Part shown: positions 18,603-29,568 of the stretch, in pieces
Layout of the letters: each line of letters starts with the position of its first letter
Position numbering within the stretch: the stretch's first letter is position 1
Assembly: GCF_003351745.1 (NCBI RefSeq)
Contig: NZ_CP031222.1
Span: 2,090,207-2,154,206 of the forward strand
DNA from: Aquirhabdus parva
GTDB lineage: Bacteria > Pseudomonadota > Gammaproteobacteria > Pseudomonadales > Moraxellaceae
Direction: 5' to 3'
Length of the DNA stretch: 64,000 nucleotides
Translations under genes and position numbers: made by a program
Notes under the pieces: model-generated
The model's input: the letters and a program-made list of their open reading frames with translations, nothing else
What the model was told of the DNA's origin: nothing
Databases searched by the model: none

Positions 18603-19205
18603 GGAGTAAACTCCCGTTAAGATAGATAGTGATACCTACTGCTATATAGATGTATGGGGGCAGTAGATACCGTATCCAAGAATAGTAGTAGCCTGATTTA
18701 TCGAATGGAAGTTGACCAGTGTCACAAAATGCCACTCCTTGATACTTTAGGCACATCGTTGTTTTTTATATCAATATAATTCATATATTTATAAGAATAT
18801 CGACTCTAAAAAACAGACTCATATTTTTTTAATAAAATGATGGTTTTAAGTATCTACTCTGAACTTAAAATGATACCTAAAATGCAACTATCGCCATAAA
18901 TATCAATATCTTATTTAATTAGAAATCAAACCCACACCCTTTAGAAATTGTCCTACATGATTATTTTATGTAGATGGATGTAATATTTGCCTCAACCCCA
19001 ATAAATTATAGATAAAACAATAGGATAAATAAACATTAGAATTTACTTCTCCCAACGATTAACTACACACAAATACTCAAGTCATTACACTCACTCACAG
19101 ATGAACTTGTCCACAACAAATTTCAACTCAAAAAAGTCATAACAATAAGATACTAAATGATAAAGTTGACTCCACTCATAACCTATCTCCTTTCTAAGGT
19201 TAATT
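18603..19205. other. AT-rich intergenic region between divergent genes
   Basis: About 600 bp with no frame I can support on either strand and no clear tRNA, hairpin terminator or repeat. It must hold promoters for the minus-strand hydrolase and the plus-strand lipid kinase-like gene. Its AT content is clearly above that of the flanking genes, and it could hide a small RNA that sequence reading alone cannot show. Confidence 0.5.
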
Positions 19206-20171
19206 ATGTCGCAAGCATCAATCCAACAACAAAACGATCATCGCAAAAAGCTAATTTCAATCATCATGAACAAGGGATCAGGACATCGAACTCCTGAAGC
19301 GGAACCGATCCATGAGTTATTGGTTAATTACTTCACCAAACATGGCTTTGATGTTCAACTTCATCTTGCTGAACAGCCTCACGACCTGACTCGAATGACG
19401 CAAAAAGCTGTGGCACAACATCAACAACGCTCAGGTGTGATCGTAGCTGCAGGTGGTGATGGGACGCTCAATACAGTGGCACAGATCCTGCTCCATGGCT
19501 CTATTCCCATGGGCATTATCCCACTGGGCACGTTTAACTATGTTGCAAGGGCATTAGACATCCCTTTAGCGCCTCTTGATGCCGCGCATGTCATCGTGCA
19601 AGGGATACAAAGTGCCATTCATGTTGGCTGCGTCAATCAGTACATCTACCTAAACAATGCCTCTATTGGCCTCTACCCGCGTATGATTGAACAGCGTGAG
19701 CAAGACAATAGTCGCTTCGGACGCTTTCGCGCTGTTGCCATGCTCTCAGGCTTTGCCGTCCTGATGAGAGAACATCAAAAGCTAAAACTCAAGCTCTCTG
19801 TAGATGGACAAATTGAACCTATCGAATCTCCTCTCGTTTTCTTCGGAAACAATCAACTACAGCTTCAAGACTTTAAATTAGAACTGGCAGAATGTGCAGC
19901 GCAAGGTAAACTCGCAGCCGTAGCGATTACGGAAGTCACCCGCTTTCAAATGCTTACACTGATTGCACGCTTACAACTCGGAACCTTTGAACAAGCTCCG
20001 GAAGTCACCGCTTTTTGCGCGGAACAGATACGTATTGATTCAAAAGCAAGACAAATGAAAGTGGCAATCGATGGGGAAATCATTCAAGTTAAGACACCAC
20101 TACATTTCTCTGTCGCACAAGATGCTTTACTTGTAATTATCCCTGAGCATAAAGCTCAATTAAAAAAATAA
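19206..20171 (+). CDS. Diacylglycerol/lipid kinase catalytic-domain protein
   Basis: The DAGK catalytic domain is seen in MNKGSGHR (N-terminal loop), VAAGGDGTLNTVAQIL (the GGDGT nucleotide-binding motif) and GIIPLGTFNYVARAL. The C-terminal beta-sandwich lobe carries IRIDSKARQMKVAIDGE. At 321 residues it matches YegS/DgkB-like soluble lipid kinases, which phosphorylate diacylglycerol or related lipids with ATP. It is followed after 13 bp by a metallophosphoesterase gene on the same strand, a pairing that suggests a shared lipid-phosphate role (inference). AAGG precedes the ATG. Confidence 0.88.
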   Translation: MSQASIQQQNDHRKKLISIIMNKGSGHRTPEAEPIHELLVNYFTKHGFDVQLHLAEQPHDLTRMTQKAVAQHQQRSGVIVAAGGDGTLNTVAQILLHGSIPMGIIPLGTFNYVARALDIPLAPLDAAHVIVQGIQSAIHVGCVNQYIYLNNASIGLYPRMIEQREQDNSRFGRFRAVAMLSGFAVLMREHQKLKLKLSVDGQIEPIESPLVFFGNNQLQLQDFKLELAECAAQGKLAAVAITEVTRFQMLTLIARLQLGTFEQAPEVTAFCAEQIRIDSKARQMKVAIDGEIIQVKTPLHFSVAQDALLVIIPEHKAQLKK

Positions 20172-20184
20172 ATGGCCGAATCCT

Positions 20185-20976
20185 ATGCTTCTTCATCTCT
20201 CTGACGTGCACTTCGGCGCGGAACAAGACGCCGTCACGGATGCGTTACGTAAACTGTGTGACTCATTGCCACTTGAAGCCATTGCTATTAGTGGAGATTT
20301 AACTCAGCGTGCAAGACGTTCGCAGTTCCAGGCTTTTTTTAATTTCTTTAATACTCTCGGCGTTCCTTGGTTGGTCGTTCCCGGCAATCATGACATTCCG
20401 CTCTATCATTTACCCAAGCGCGTTTTCTCGCCATTTGGACATTATGAAAGTGTCTTTGGTGATACCGAAAAAATGTTGGAGACAAAGCACTTTCATCTGG
20501 TTGGGGTCAATAGCATTAGCCCTAAACACCATACCCGTGGACGCCTCACTCCCCACCAGATTGAGCGTATCGGTGAACGGTTAAAACTCGGTGCAGTGGG
20601 TAAGCATCGCGTGATCTTGTCTCACCAACCCTTCCGCGTCTTAAGACCTTACCAAGAGCGTGATATACCCACGCTGGTTGTTCATGCAGCACAGCATTGG
20701 GCAGACTGTGGGCTGGATGCACTCCTCCATGGGCACTTTCATGTCCCGGTCGTTTTGCCACTGCAAGCGCATTTTGACTTATCCAAAGAAGTTCTTGATA
20801 TCCAAGCAGGAACTGCCGTATCGCATCGCCTACGCTATGATGTTCCGAACTCGGTCAATATTATTCATCCTGATTTAACAGTAGATCGCTACGACTATAA
20901 TCTGCACACCAAGCAATTTGAACGATCCGGACAGCTTTGGCCTCTACAACATGACGCACACCAAGAATCCGCATAA
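20185..20976 (+). CDS. Metallophosphoesterase
   Basis: Calcineurin-like phosphoesterase with all metal motifs: LLHLSDVHFG (DxH) at the N-terminus, ISGDLTQ, VVPGNHDIPL, LSHQPF and LLHGHFHVP. The 263-residue protein has no signal peptide, so it is cytoplasmic. Members of this branch resemble cAMP phosphodiesterase CpdA and lipid-phosphate hydrolases; the substrate is not determined. Encoded directly after the lipid kinase-like gene, probably in one transcript. Confidence 0.9.
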   Translation: MLLHLSDVHFGAEQDAVTDALRKLCDSLPLEAIAISGDLTQRARRSQFQAFFNFFNTLGVPWLVVPGNHDIPLYHLPKRVFSPFGHYESVFGDTEKMLETKHFHLVGVNSISPKHHTRGRLTPHQIERIGERLKLGAVGKHRVILSHQPFRVLRPYQERDIPTLVVHAAQHWADCGLDALLHGHFHVPVVLPLQAHFDLSKEVLDIQAGTAVSHRLRYDVPNSVNIIHPDLTVDRYDYNLHTKQFERSGQLWPLQHDAHQESA

Positions 20977-21108
20977 TGTCAGAAATTTACGGGTCTATAA
21001 GGTTCTGTTTTTTGAGCTTAAAATACCGCAAAACATCGCTTCACATGATCAAACGTTGCTATGCGAGCAAAAAAACGTCAAATAAGATTTATTTTGTCAA
21101 AAAAAGCC

Positions 21109-21136
21109 CTTGAAGCAAGTCATTCCACCCCCACTC
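21109..21136 (+). promoter_or_regulatory. Heat-shock (sigma-32 type) promoter of groESL
   Basis: CTTGAAG (21109-21115) and CCCCACTC (21129-21136) are separated by 13 bp. They match the sigma-32 consensus CTTGAAA-N13-15-CCCCATNT at 6 of 7 and 6 of 8 positions. This fits about 100 bp upstream of groES. Confidence 0.7.
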
Positions 21137-21235
21137 TTTTGAGTAAGCATTTTACTGTGCGGCATAAGCAGTGCCATTTCGCACGCCTGCTGCACACTTT
21201 CACTCAACTAAACCATTAATCAAGGAGAAAACTGC

Positions 21236-21523
21236 ATGAACATCCGTCCATTGCATGACCGTGTTGTTGTCCGTCGCGTTGAAGAAGAAACCAAAACCGC
21301 TGGCGGTATCTTGCTCCCAGGCTCAGCAGCAGAAAAACCATCACAAGGTGAAGTTCTTGCCGTTGGTAAAGGTCAAATCACTGACAACGGCGTACGCGCT
21401 CTTGATGTCAAAGTGGGTGACAAAGTGCTGTTTGGTCAATATGCAGGCTCAACCGTTAAAGTTGACGGCGAAGAATTGCTGATCATGAAAGAATCAGACA
21501 TTTTTGGTGTTCTTGAAGCATAA
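21236..21523 (+). CDS. groES: Co-chaperonin GroES
   Basis: The 95-residue heptameric lid of the GroEL chamber. [18 protein letters not shown], the mobile loop [14 protein letters not shown] and [12 protein letters not shown] are typical. AAGGAG lies 6 nt before the ATG. Followed by groEL on the same strand after 121 bp; a sigma-32-type promoter lies upstream. Confidence 0.98.
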   Translation: MNIRPLHDRVVVRRVEEETKTAGGILLPGSAAEKPSQGEVLAVGKGQITDNGVRALDVKVGDKVLFGQYAGSTVKVDGEELLIMKESDIFGVLEA

Positions 21524-21614
21524 GTCTTAAAGCATAAAGTCCAAAAGACTCACTGTTTAAATCATTAGATGCCTATTTCATGCCCATTTGAATGGAATGA
21601 TCTCTAGGCATTAA

Positions 21615-23282
<1,668 letters not shown>

Positions 23283-23309
23283 TTTGCTGCTTTAAATCGT
23301 TGTAAAAAG

Positions 23310-23343
23310 GCCCTCATCATGGTGACATGATGAGGGCTTTTCA
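23310..23343 (+). terminator. Intrinsic terminator of groESL
   Basis: An 11-bp perfect stem, GCCCTCATCAT (23310-23320) with ATGATGAGGGC (23327-23337), has a 6-nt loop and is followed by TTTTCATTT. Confidence 0.85.
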
Positions 23344-23392
23344 TTTAGATTAGAAATTAAAGTGGGATTATAAATTCAGGGAATATCAAATA

Positions 23393-23917
23393 ATGAAAAG
23401 CATGCTCTTCATCTTACTTTTTATAACTACTCAAATCGTATCTGCAAATGAAAGATTGACTTCCCCTCAGGACCGAGAAAGTCGAGAAATTCAAATGGCA
23501 GAATCTGCTGTCTTGTTATCAATCATGATACCTACTAATGAAGAAGGGCGACTATATTTAGACAATACAGCCAGCGCAGGCGAACTTGGATTAGCATTGA
23601 TAGCAGCAAAAAACTCCAAAGCATCATTGAACAGTTTGGCTAAGCTTTTAAGATATCGATTAGATGGTTCACTTGCTGAAGATTATCACTGTTTTATTCC
23701 TAAGAAAGGGAAACGCGTAATTAAGTACCTAAAGCAAATCAATCCTACGAAACTTGAGACACAGTGCTTAGGCGAGGTTAATAAATTGCTTACACTTCAT
23801 CCAAGTTTACTGAGCGGTCAATCAATAATAAAATGTACACCCGAAGTAGAAATTAAAAGACAAGTCAAAGAACTCATTGGCTCTTTAGATATTCAATGTA
23901 ATTCAGAAGATTTTTAA
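23393..23917 (+). CDS. Hypothetical secreted protein
   Basis: A 174-residue protein with a clear Sec signal (MKSMLFILLFITTQIVSA, cleavage expected after SA). The mature part has four Cys residues (in YHCF, TQCL, IKCT, IQCN), which could form two disulfides in the periplasm. I do not recognise a family. It lies after the groESL terminator and before tpx, with weak AT-rich flanks and lower GC than its neighbours, which may mean it is a lineage-specific gain. Confidence 0.65.
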   Translation: MKSMLFILLFITTQIVSANERLTSPQDRESREIQMAESAVLLSIMIPTNEEGRLYLDNTASAGELGLALIAAKNSKASLNSLAKLLRYRLDGSLAEDYHCFIPKKGKRVIKYLKQINPTKLETQCLGEVNKLLTLHPSLLSGQSIIKCTPEVEIKRQVKELIGSLDIQCNSEDF

Positions 23918-24073
23918 AAGATAGATAGGACTAAATATAAAAATCCGAATCTTAACTTGCTCCGTTGTGTTTATGTCACCGCCCGATCTGTATTCAATGA
24001 TCACTCATCCATACCAATGTCAAATCTCCTATAATCAAATGCCCAAAAACTTCTTCAGTTAAGGACATTAGCA

Positions 24074-24571
24074 ATGGCATCAGTTCTATTAGGCGGTAAT
24101 GAAATCCCCTTGATCGGCAATCTGCCAACCCAAGGATCGCCAGCACCAGAATTCACCCTGACAACCAAAGATCTTAAAGACGTAACGCTTGCAGACTATG
24201 CAGGTAAGCGTAAAGTTCTAAATATTTTCCCAAGTGTGGATACACCGACTTGTGCAACTTCAGTGCGTAAGTTTAATGAGCAAGCTGGCAAGGTTGAAAA
24301 CACAGTGGTGTTGTGCATCTCTGCGGATTTACCTTTTGCACAAGCCCGCTTTTGTGGCGCGGAAGGTTTAAACAGTGTTGTTACCCTCTCCACGTTCCGC
24401 CATCCAGAATTCATCAGCAACTATGGTCTGACCTTCTCTGCTGGGCCACTGGTAGGTTTAACCGCACGTGCAGTGGTCGTTTTAGATGAAAACAACCAAG
24501 TCCTGCACTCAGAGCTGGTTCATAACGTCAGCGATGAACCCAACTACACCACAGCATTAGCTGCGCTGTAA
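24074..24571 (+). CDS. tpx: Thiol peroxidase
   Basis: Atypical two-Cys peroxiredoxin reducing hydroperoxides with thioredoxin. The peroxidatic Cys is in [14 protein letters not shown] (about residue 60) and the resolving Cys in [11 protein letters not shown] (about residue 95). Length 165 is normal. AAGG lies before the ATG. Monocistronic by context, with a long hairpin after it. Confidence 0.96.
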   Translation: MASVLLGGNEIPLIGNLPTQGSPAPEFTLTTKDLKDVTLADYAGKRKVLNIFPSVDTPTCATSVRKFNEQAGKVENTVVLCISADLPFAQARFCGAEGLNSVVTLSTFRHPEFISNYGLTFSAGPLVGLTARAVVVLDENNQVLHSELVHNVSDEPNYTTALAAL

Positions 24572-24584
24572 TACTTGTTTGACG

Positions 24585-24623
24585 CAATTCTATCGCGGCA
24601 CTAAAAATGCCACGATAGAATTG
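24585..24623. repeat. Long hairpin downstream of tpx
   Basis: CAATTCTATCGCGGCA (24585-24600) pairs with TGCCACGATAGAATTG (24608-24623), 16 positions with one mismatch and a 7-nt loop. No T-tract follows, so if it stops tpx transcription it does so in a non-canonical way. Confidence 0.6.
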
Positions 24624-24754
24624 AAATCCCCACCGTCACATATCAAAACCAAGAATAATTAGAAACTTAAGCAAACCACACCAAATCCCTATATATTATT
24701 TCCCAGACTTGTTCGCATAATCTTGATCTCTTATTTCGTTCCGAGGAAATCAAC

Positions 24755-25006
24755 ATGAAAGCACCAATTAAAGGTCTCATCATTGCGGGTACGATGATTT
24801 TCGTTGCACAAAGCGCGAATGCCATTGGCTGTCTCAGTGGCGGTGCTGCTGGCGCAGTCGCTGGGCATTACGCCGGACATCATGCCGTACTCGGCGCAGT
24901 GGGTGGCTGCGTTGTAGGGCATCACTACGCCAAGAAACAAAAAGCAGAAAAGAAAGCCGCCGCCGCCGCAGAAGCCAATGCGCAACATGCCCCTAGCCAC
25001 ACTTAA
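24755..25006 (+). CDS. Small exported glycine-zipper protein
   Basis: 83 residues with a Sec signal ending in SANA. A Gly/Ala-rich hydrophobic stretch with regularly spaced glycines follows (GGAAGAVAGHYAGHHAVLGAVGG), the glycine-zipper pattern of small envelope proteins. The tail is Lys/Ala-rich. AGGA precedes the ATG. The 3' end overlaps the longest version of the next gene by 29 nt. Function unknown; an envelope location is inferred. Confidence 0.75.
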   Translation: MKAPIKGLIIAGTMIFVAQSANAIGCLSGGAAGAVAGHYAGHHAVLGAVGGCVVGHHYAKKQKAEKKAAAAAEANAQHAPSHT

Positions 25007-25589
25007 TCAGTACGCCGAATCTATGCCTAAAACCGTCACCAAAACCGAAGCGCTGATCTTAGAACGTCAACTCGCAACATATGCCAACATGATGGATAGT
25101 CTGGTACGCATCCCCTTTACCCGTCAGGGGGTCGGTCTGGATGGTGCCATTGGGACTATCCCAGTCGTAGGTGATATCGCAGGTTTAGGACTGACCTTAG
25201 TTGCGATCTTTAGAGCATGGCAAATCGGTGTGCCCATCAGTAAACTCCTTCCTGCACTTAAATTAGCGTTAGTCGATTTAGGTGTGGGCTGGATTCCGGT
25301 GATTGGGGACATCTCCGACATCTTTATCCGTCCAAGTCGTAAAGCACTGGACATTGTTCATGTCCATCTTCGTGAAGTCCACGGTATCCAAACTACGGAT
25401 CACATTGACCACCCCATACTGCACCGCATGCTTGAAAAACGGCAACAACATTCAGCCTTTTGGCGCAATCCCGTCATCAGTTGGCTGTGGCTTAGAATCC
25501 CTGACTTGCTCGGTGTTTTTGTTTTATTTTGGCTGTGTGTCGTCATGTACTTCAGTGCTCGATTCGTGTGGGGACTTTTTCCACATTAG
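24978..25589 (+). CDS. DUF4112 membrane protein
   Basis: Up to 203 residues. The segment LERQLATYANMMDSLVRIPFTRQGVGLDGAIGTIPVVGDI with repeated GxIPVVGD / GWIPVIGDISDIF motifs marks DUF4112. Two or three hydrophobic segments are present, the last near the C-terminus (LLGVFVLFWLCVVMYF). Starts at 24978, 24987 or 25023 are all possible; none has a clear ribosome-binding site, and the domain begins after the last of them. Probably co-transcribed with the glycine-zipper gene. Function unknown. Confidence 0.8.
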   Translation: MRNMPLATLNQYAESMPKTVTKTEALILERQLATYANMMDSLVRIPFTRQGVGLDGAIGTIPVVGDIAGLGLTLVAIFRAWQIGVPISKLLPALKLALVDLGVGWIPVIGDISDIFIRPSRKALDIVHVHLREVHGIQTTDHIDHPILHRMLEKRQQHSAFWRNPVISWLWLRIPDLLGVFVLFWLCVVMYFSARFVWGLFPH

Positions 25590-25741
25590 ACGCAACGACT
25601 TTGTAAATCTTGCGAACTGCGCGCAAAGCATTCCAAGTGGTACAAAGTTACAAAAAGAAACAATCCAATTCACTGCTTTGATACGTTTTTTATATACTTA
25701 TTATTATGATCAAAATTCGATTTTTACCATGAAGGTTTAAA

Positions 25742-26119
25742 ATGAACGTCCACCCACAGCTCTCTGATCGTCATGATCAGCAAGAACTGGTTGAAACTGC
25801 ATTAAACAATTCCTTAAGCTTAAATACCTCACATCCAACAGCGTTCATGCGCAGCGCCGATGACCATCAGATTGGAACACTCACAAAACTCAATGCACGA
25901 ATGCATTTCACAGTTTCTGAGGATCAAGCGTTAGTCATGCGACGGGTATTGGTGAATGCTGCGGGTACGTTTTTGAAAGATCTGCGAATTACCCCGATTA
26001 AATCCAAACACATCGTTCAGATTGCATTGGATCTAGATTCAACCATCATTGACCATGTGATTCGTACAGTAATTCGATCAATGCAAAGCGCAGAAATGGG
26101 ACGAATCATTCAGTTTTAA
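25742..26119 (+). CDS. Hypothetical protein, possible ACT-like fold
   Basis: 125 residues without signal or membrane segment. After a 40-residue polar leader, the segment from about residue 48 has an alternating strand/helix pattern (LNARMHFTVSEDQALVMRR, then IKSKHIVQIALDLDSTIIDHVIRTVIR) reminiscent of a beta-alpha-beta-beta-alpha-beta regulatory domain. I do not recognise the family and the fold remark is only an impression. It has its own terminator. Confidence 0.6.
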   Translation: MNVHPQLSDRHDQQELVETALNNSLSLNTSHPTAFMRSADDHQIGTLTKLNARMHFTVSEDQALVMRRVLVNAAGTFLKDLRITPIKSKHIVQIALDLDSTIIDHVIRTVIRSMQSAEMGRIIQF

Positions 26120-26150
26120 TGATCTAAATTAAAAAAAGATATTTATAAGC

Positions 26151-26185
26151 AAAGCTCTAGTGAATGAACGCTCTAGAGCTTTTTG
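26151..26185 (+). terminator. Intrinsic terminator
   Basis: AAAGCTCTAG (26151-26160) pairs with CTAGAGCTTT (26173-26182), with a 12-nt loop and TTGATTTTT after it. It closes the gene ending at 26119. Confidence 0.75.
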
Positions 26186-26292
26186 ATTTTTGATATAAAA
26201 AATTACCGACTCTTCTAGACATGAAATCATGGTGACATTCTCCACTCGATACTTCGCTATAATGTCAGTTCTACATCCAATACAGTGTCATC

Positions 26293-27237
26293 ATGCAACG
26301 TGAGTCTTCAGTATCGAGCCCCATACCACTCCGTGCGGGTCTAAGTCCCAGCTGTGTCTGGTTACCCAACGCCTCTCATACCCTTTTGCTCGACTTTCTC
26401 ACGACACGTTTTAACGAAATTCCGCGTTCAATCTGGCAGGATCGCTTAGTAGAGGGCCTGGTCTTAAATCAACAAGGTGTGCCTTTTGATTTAGACAGCC
26501 CGTATATCGCTAATCAACATATTTATTATTATCGCCATATCGAAAACGAGCCTCAGATCCCGTTCATTGAACAAGTACTCTATCAAGATGAACATTTATT
26601 AGTAGCAGACAAACCCCACTTTCTACCCGTCATCCCGTCTGGCAAGTATGTCCAAGAGACACTGCTTACACGTCTTAAAAACAAGCTGGGTCTAGATGAT
26701 TTGGCACCCATTCATCGTATTGATCGTGAGACAGCAGGAATCGTTTTATTCTCGATCAATCCAGAAACGCGAGATGCCTACCAAGCGTTATTCCGCAACC
26801 ATAGCATTCATAAAACCTATGAAGCGATTGCATCGAATCGGGAAGACTTAATGCTTCCGATGACTTATCAAAGCCGGATGGTTAAAGGTGAGCCATTCTT
26901 TCGGATGAAAGAAATCGAAGGGGAATACAATGCAAAAACGGATATTGAACGTTTAGAAGTTAATGGGGATTTTGCCAAGTATCGCTTGTCACCCATCACA
27001 GGCAAACAACACCAACTGCGTGTGCACCTTGCTGCACTTGGCATCCCCATTCTCTTTGATCCTTTTTATCCCGCTCTGTCTGACTGGAAATCGGATTACA
27101 GCAAACCCTTACAGCTCCTTGCAAAAGACATAGCCTTCGTTGATCCAGTCAGCCAGCGATCTCATCAGTTTACGAGTGAACAGCGGTTATTGGATTGGGA
27201 ATCGATTGTGCAATTGATGCATCGGCATCACGACTGA
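26293..27237 (+). CDS. RluA-family pseudouridine synthase
   Basis: Isomerises uridine to pseudouridine in rRNA or tRNA. The catalytic motif HRIDRETAGIVLFS (Asp catalytic, about residue 140) is intact, preceded by LLVADKPHFLPVIP and followed by GKQHQLRVHLAALGIPI. At 314 residues, with an N-terminal region containing RSIWQDRLVEG, it resembles the RluA-like subgroup that lacks a clear S4 domain. RNA target not determinable. Its last 68 bp overlap the convergent gene that ends at 27170. Confidence 0.88.
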   Translation: MQRESSVSSPIPLRAGLSPSCVWLPNASHTLLLDFLTTRFNEIPRSIWQDRLVEGLVLNQQGVPFDLDSPYIANQHIYYYRHIENEPQIPFIEQVLYQDEHLLVADKPHFLPVIPSGKYVQETLLTRLKNKLGLDDLAPIHRIDRETAGIVLFSINPETRDAYQALFRNHSIHKTYEAIASNREDLMLPMTYQSRMVKGEPFFRMKEIEGEYNAKTDIERLEVNGDFAKYRLSPITGKQHQLRVHLAALGIPILFDPFYPALSDWKSDYSKPLQLLAKDIAFVDPVSQRSHQFTSEQRLLDWESIVQLMHRHHD

Positions 27238-27760
27238 TTTGCTCAAACCAAAGCTCATGACGAACCTCAGCAAATTCAGGATATTGCTCCAAACCTTCAA
27301 AGACAGGTTTCGACTCCATACGCTTTAAAACTTGCAGCCAACGTGTGAGCCAATGCTTGGTCAGCGCAGGCTTATTAAGTGCCGCATCCAAACGCGCCAA
27401 CTGCATGAAAATCGGAGGATATTCTGCATTGGAGTGCGGTCTTAATATTTGCCCAGCCACGACCAAATATCGTGCTTCATGGGTCACGATATGGAATTGC
27501 AAATAAACCGCAGCCAATTGTGCCGAAAGCAAAACACTGGTCTCTTGATCTTCGATCTCCGCACCAGCCAGTTCTAAAATCACAGCGGCTTCGCTTAAAA
27601 AATGCAACTGCTCATTTTTGCTATTACTCAGCTTCACAAGTTCAAGACGAAGATAAGCGCGTTCAATGGCAAGCGTTGGCGTTGGTTGCGTCAAAAACAA
27701 TTGATCCGTTTCACCGACACGGGCAATCAATTGGCTTACATTCATACGATCACTCATCAT
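27170..27760 (-). CDS. Hypothetical helical protein
   Basis: 196 residues, predicted all-helical and soluble, with repeated Leu/Ala-rich segments (for example ERAYLRLELVKL and LLSAQLAAVYLQFHIVTHEARYL) that could form a TPR-like array. The family is not recognised. GAGGG precedes two adjacent ATGs (27760, 27757). It lies 20 bp after a 2OG-Fe(II) oxygenase gene on the same strand, and its 3' end overlaps the convergent pseudouridine synthase by 68 bp. Confidence 0.65.
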   Translation of the reverse strand: MMSDRMNVSQLIARVGETDQLFLTQPTPTLAIERAYLRLELVKLSNSKNEQLHFLSEAAVILELAGAEIEDQETSVLLSAQLAAVYLQFHIVTHEARYLVVAGQILRPHSNAEYPPIFMQLARLDAALNKPALTKHWLTRWLQVLKRMESKPVFEGLEQYPEFAEVRHELWFEQISRDADASIAQSIPNPITAVHS

Positions 27761-27780
27761 CTAACCCTCTTCACATTCAT

Positions 27781-28419
27781 TTAAACGGTTGTATCTCTTC
27801 GTAACCATCCTGCGATAGAGCGACGTACCACCGTCGCAGGCAATACTTCATGGGGGAGATCACTCTGAAATACAACCAAACGATTACCGATTGGTAGAAT
27901 ATCCTGCACGGCATCACTTGCATCGACCAACCGCAGTGCACCCCCCCACTCTGCGCGCCAGTTGTTTGAATCAACTTGATTTATTCCATGATTTAAATAC
28001 AAAACGGTAGAGATTGCACGTACATCAGAACCGGACGCATTATCACGATGCTGCGCATAGAATTGCCCGACTTGGTAACAGGCATAGTGCGCTTCGACCG
28101 AACGAATCCCTAGATATAACGCGCGATTAAGCACTAAGCTTAAAGCTTCTAATGCTTCTAAATACTCTGCGCCAGCCTGTCGATTTACAGTCGGGTCAGA
28201 CTCAATCCAACGCGTAGAATCACTACGTACCGTCTCTAAACGTCCGCCAGTGCTGATCTTTGCCGCTTGATAGTGCTCATCCTCGCGACTTTCTAACACC
28301 AAAGCCATATAAAGGGACTCTGGCAAAGCATGATCAAGCACGACAAAACCTTGCTCGACCAAAGCCTCTAAATATTGAGAATCCTCAAAGTATTGTTGCC
28401 AATGCATCATCCAATTCAT
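27781..28419 (-). CDS. 2-oxoglutarate/Fe(II) dioxygenase
   Basis: Prolyl-4-hydroxylase-like double-stranded beta-helix. The iron triad is visible as H and D in YAQHRDNASG and H in SDLPHEVLPA; the 2-oxoglutarate-binding Arg follows in RRSIAGWLRR. The segment WGGALRLVDA is also typical. 212 residues, soluble. The substrate may be a protein residue or small molecule. Encoded just upstream of the helical unknown at 27760, so the two may cooperate. Confidence 0.85.
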   Translation of the reverse strand: MNWMMHWQQYFEDSQYLEALVEQGFVVLDHALPESLYMALVLESREDEHYQAAKISTGGRLETVRSDSTRWIESDPTVNRQAGAEYLEALEALSLVLNRALYLGIRSVEAHYACYQVGQFYAQHRDNASGSDVRAISTVLYLNHGINQVDSNNWRAEWGGALRLVDASDAVQDILPIGNRLVVFQSDLPHEVLPATVVRRSIAGWLRRDTTV

Positions 28420-28565
28420 TCAATTTGAATTCCGTAAAACATCAAGGTTCATGCTAACATGTTGGCAGGAATTTGCCTTTTTTGCATTCCGCACTTTTTT
28501 ATTTTGTTTTAGAGCGAAGTTTTATAACTTTCTGCTGTATTGACTGTGGGTTTTGAATTTACTGT

Positions 28566-29423
28566 ATGAATTATCGTCATCATTTCCACGCTGGCAACTT
28601 TGCCGATGTGATGAAACATGTGCTTCTCCTCGAACTGCTCGAACTTTTGGGGCAAAAGGATAAACCTTATCGCTATATCGATACGCACGCAGGTGCAGGA
28701 ATATACGACTTAGCGTTAGCACCCGCTCAGAAATCGGGTGAGTATCTAGACGGAATTCATCGCTTAAGTCAGCTTGAAGCCAGTGTCACGCGCCTTGCGC
28801 CACCGATGATCCAACGCTATTTAGAACTCGTTGAAAAATTGCGTAGTGAAAAAAGCCGTGGCTGGTATCCGGGCTCGCCGTGGCTCGCTCTCCAACAAAT
28901 GCGCGACATCGACACAGGGACAGCATTTGAGATGCATCCTGATGTTTACGACCAACTCCGTCATTATGTTTATGATCGCCGCTTGGGTGTACATGAACGC
29001 GATGCTTATGAAGGGTTACTCGCGGTCATTCCACCGAAGGAAAAACGCGGTTTAGTCATGATCGACCCGCCTTATGAAGTGGAGCGCAAAGACTTCCCTC
29101 AATTGGTTGAGTTATTAGCGGCTGCACATCAAAAATGGCCAACAGGCGTTTTTGCAGTCTGGTATCCCATCAAAGATCGCCCGATGATTGAACGTTTTGA
29201 AAAGAAAATGATGAAAACGGGCATTCGCCGCCAACTGATTTGCGAATTATGCGTATGGCCAGATGATACCCCAGTCGGCTTAAACGGCTGCGGTTTGTTG
29301 GTTATCAACCCACCCTATCAGTTTGCTGACCGTGCTGACGCACTATTGCAGTGGTTATTCCCCCAGCTCAAAATGAGTGAGAATGGCGGACATGCTGCCG
29401 TAAGATGGCTCGTCGGAGAATAA
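28566..29423 (+). CDS. rlmJ: 23S rRNA (adenine2030-N6)-methyltransferase RlmJ
   Basis: The N-terminus MNYRHHFHAGNFADVMKHVLL is diagnostic of RlmJ. The SAM-binding region is YIDTHAGAGIYDL, and the N6-adenine methyltransferase catalytic motif appears as MIDPPYE. Length 285 matches. It methylates A2030 of naked 23S rRNA. Single gene, divergent from the dioxygenase gene. Confidence 0.95.
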   Translation: MNYRHHFHAGNFADVMKHVLLLELLELLGQKDKPYRYIDTHAGAGIYDLALAPAQKSGEYLDGIHRLSQLEASVTRLAPPMIQRYLELVEKLRSEKSRGWYPGSPWLALQQMRDIDTGTAFEMHPDVYDQLRHYVYDRRLGVHERDAYEGLLAVIPPKEKRGLVMIDPPYEVERKDFPQLVELLAAAHQKWPTGVFAVWYPIKDRPMIERFEKKMMKTGIRRQLICELCVWPDDTPVGLNGCGLLVINPPYQFADRADALLQWLFPQLKMSENGGHAAVRWLVGE

Positions 29424-29568
29424 GCCTTTTAGGTTTAATGGGTATACATTTCCCCACTGAACCAAAATGAATTAAATATATTAATATCTTGAGAAATGAG
29501 CTGTTCATAACAGCTCATTTATTCGTATCATCCAACTATCTCTTCATTTGCCTTTCATGGAGTCTGCC

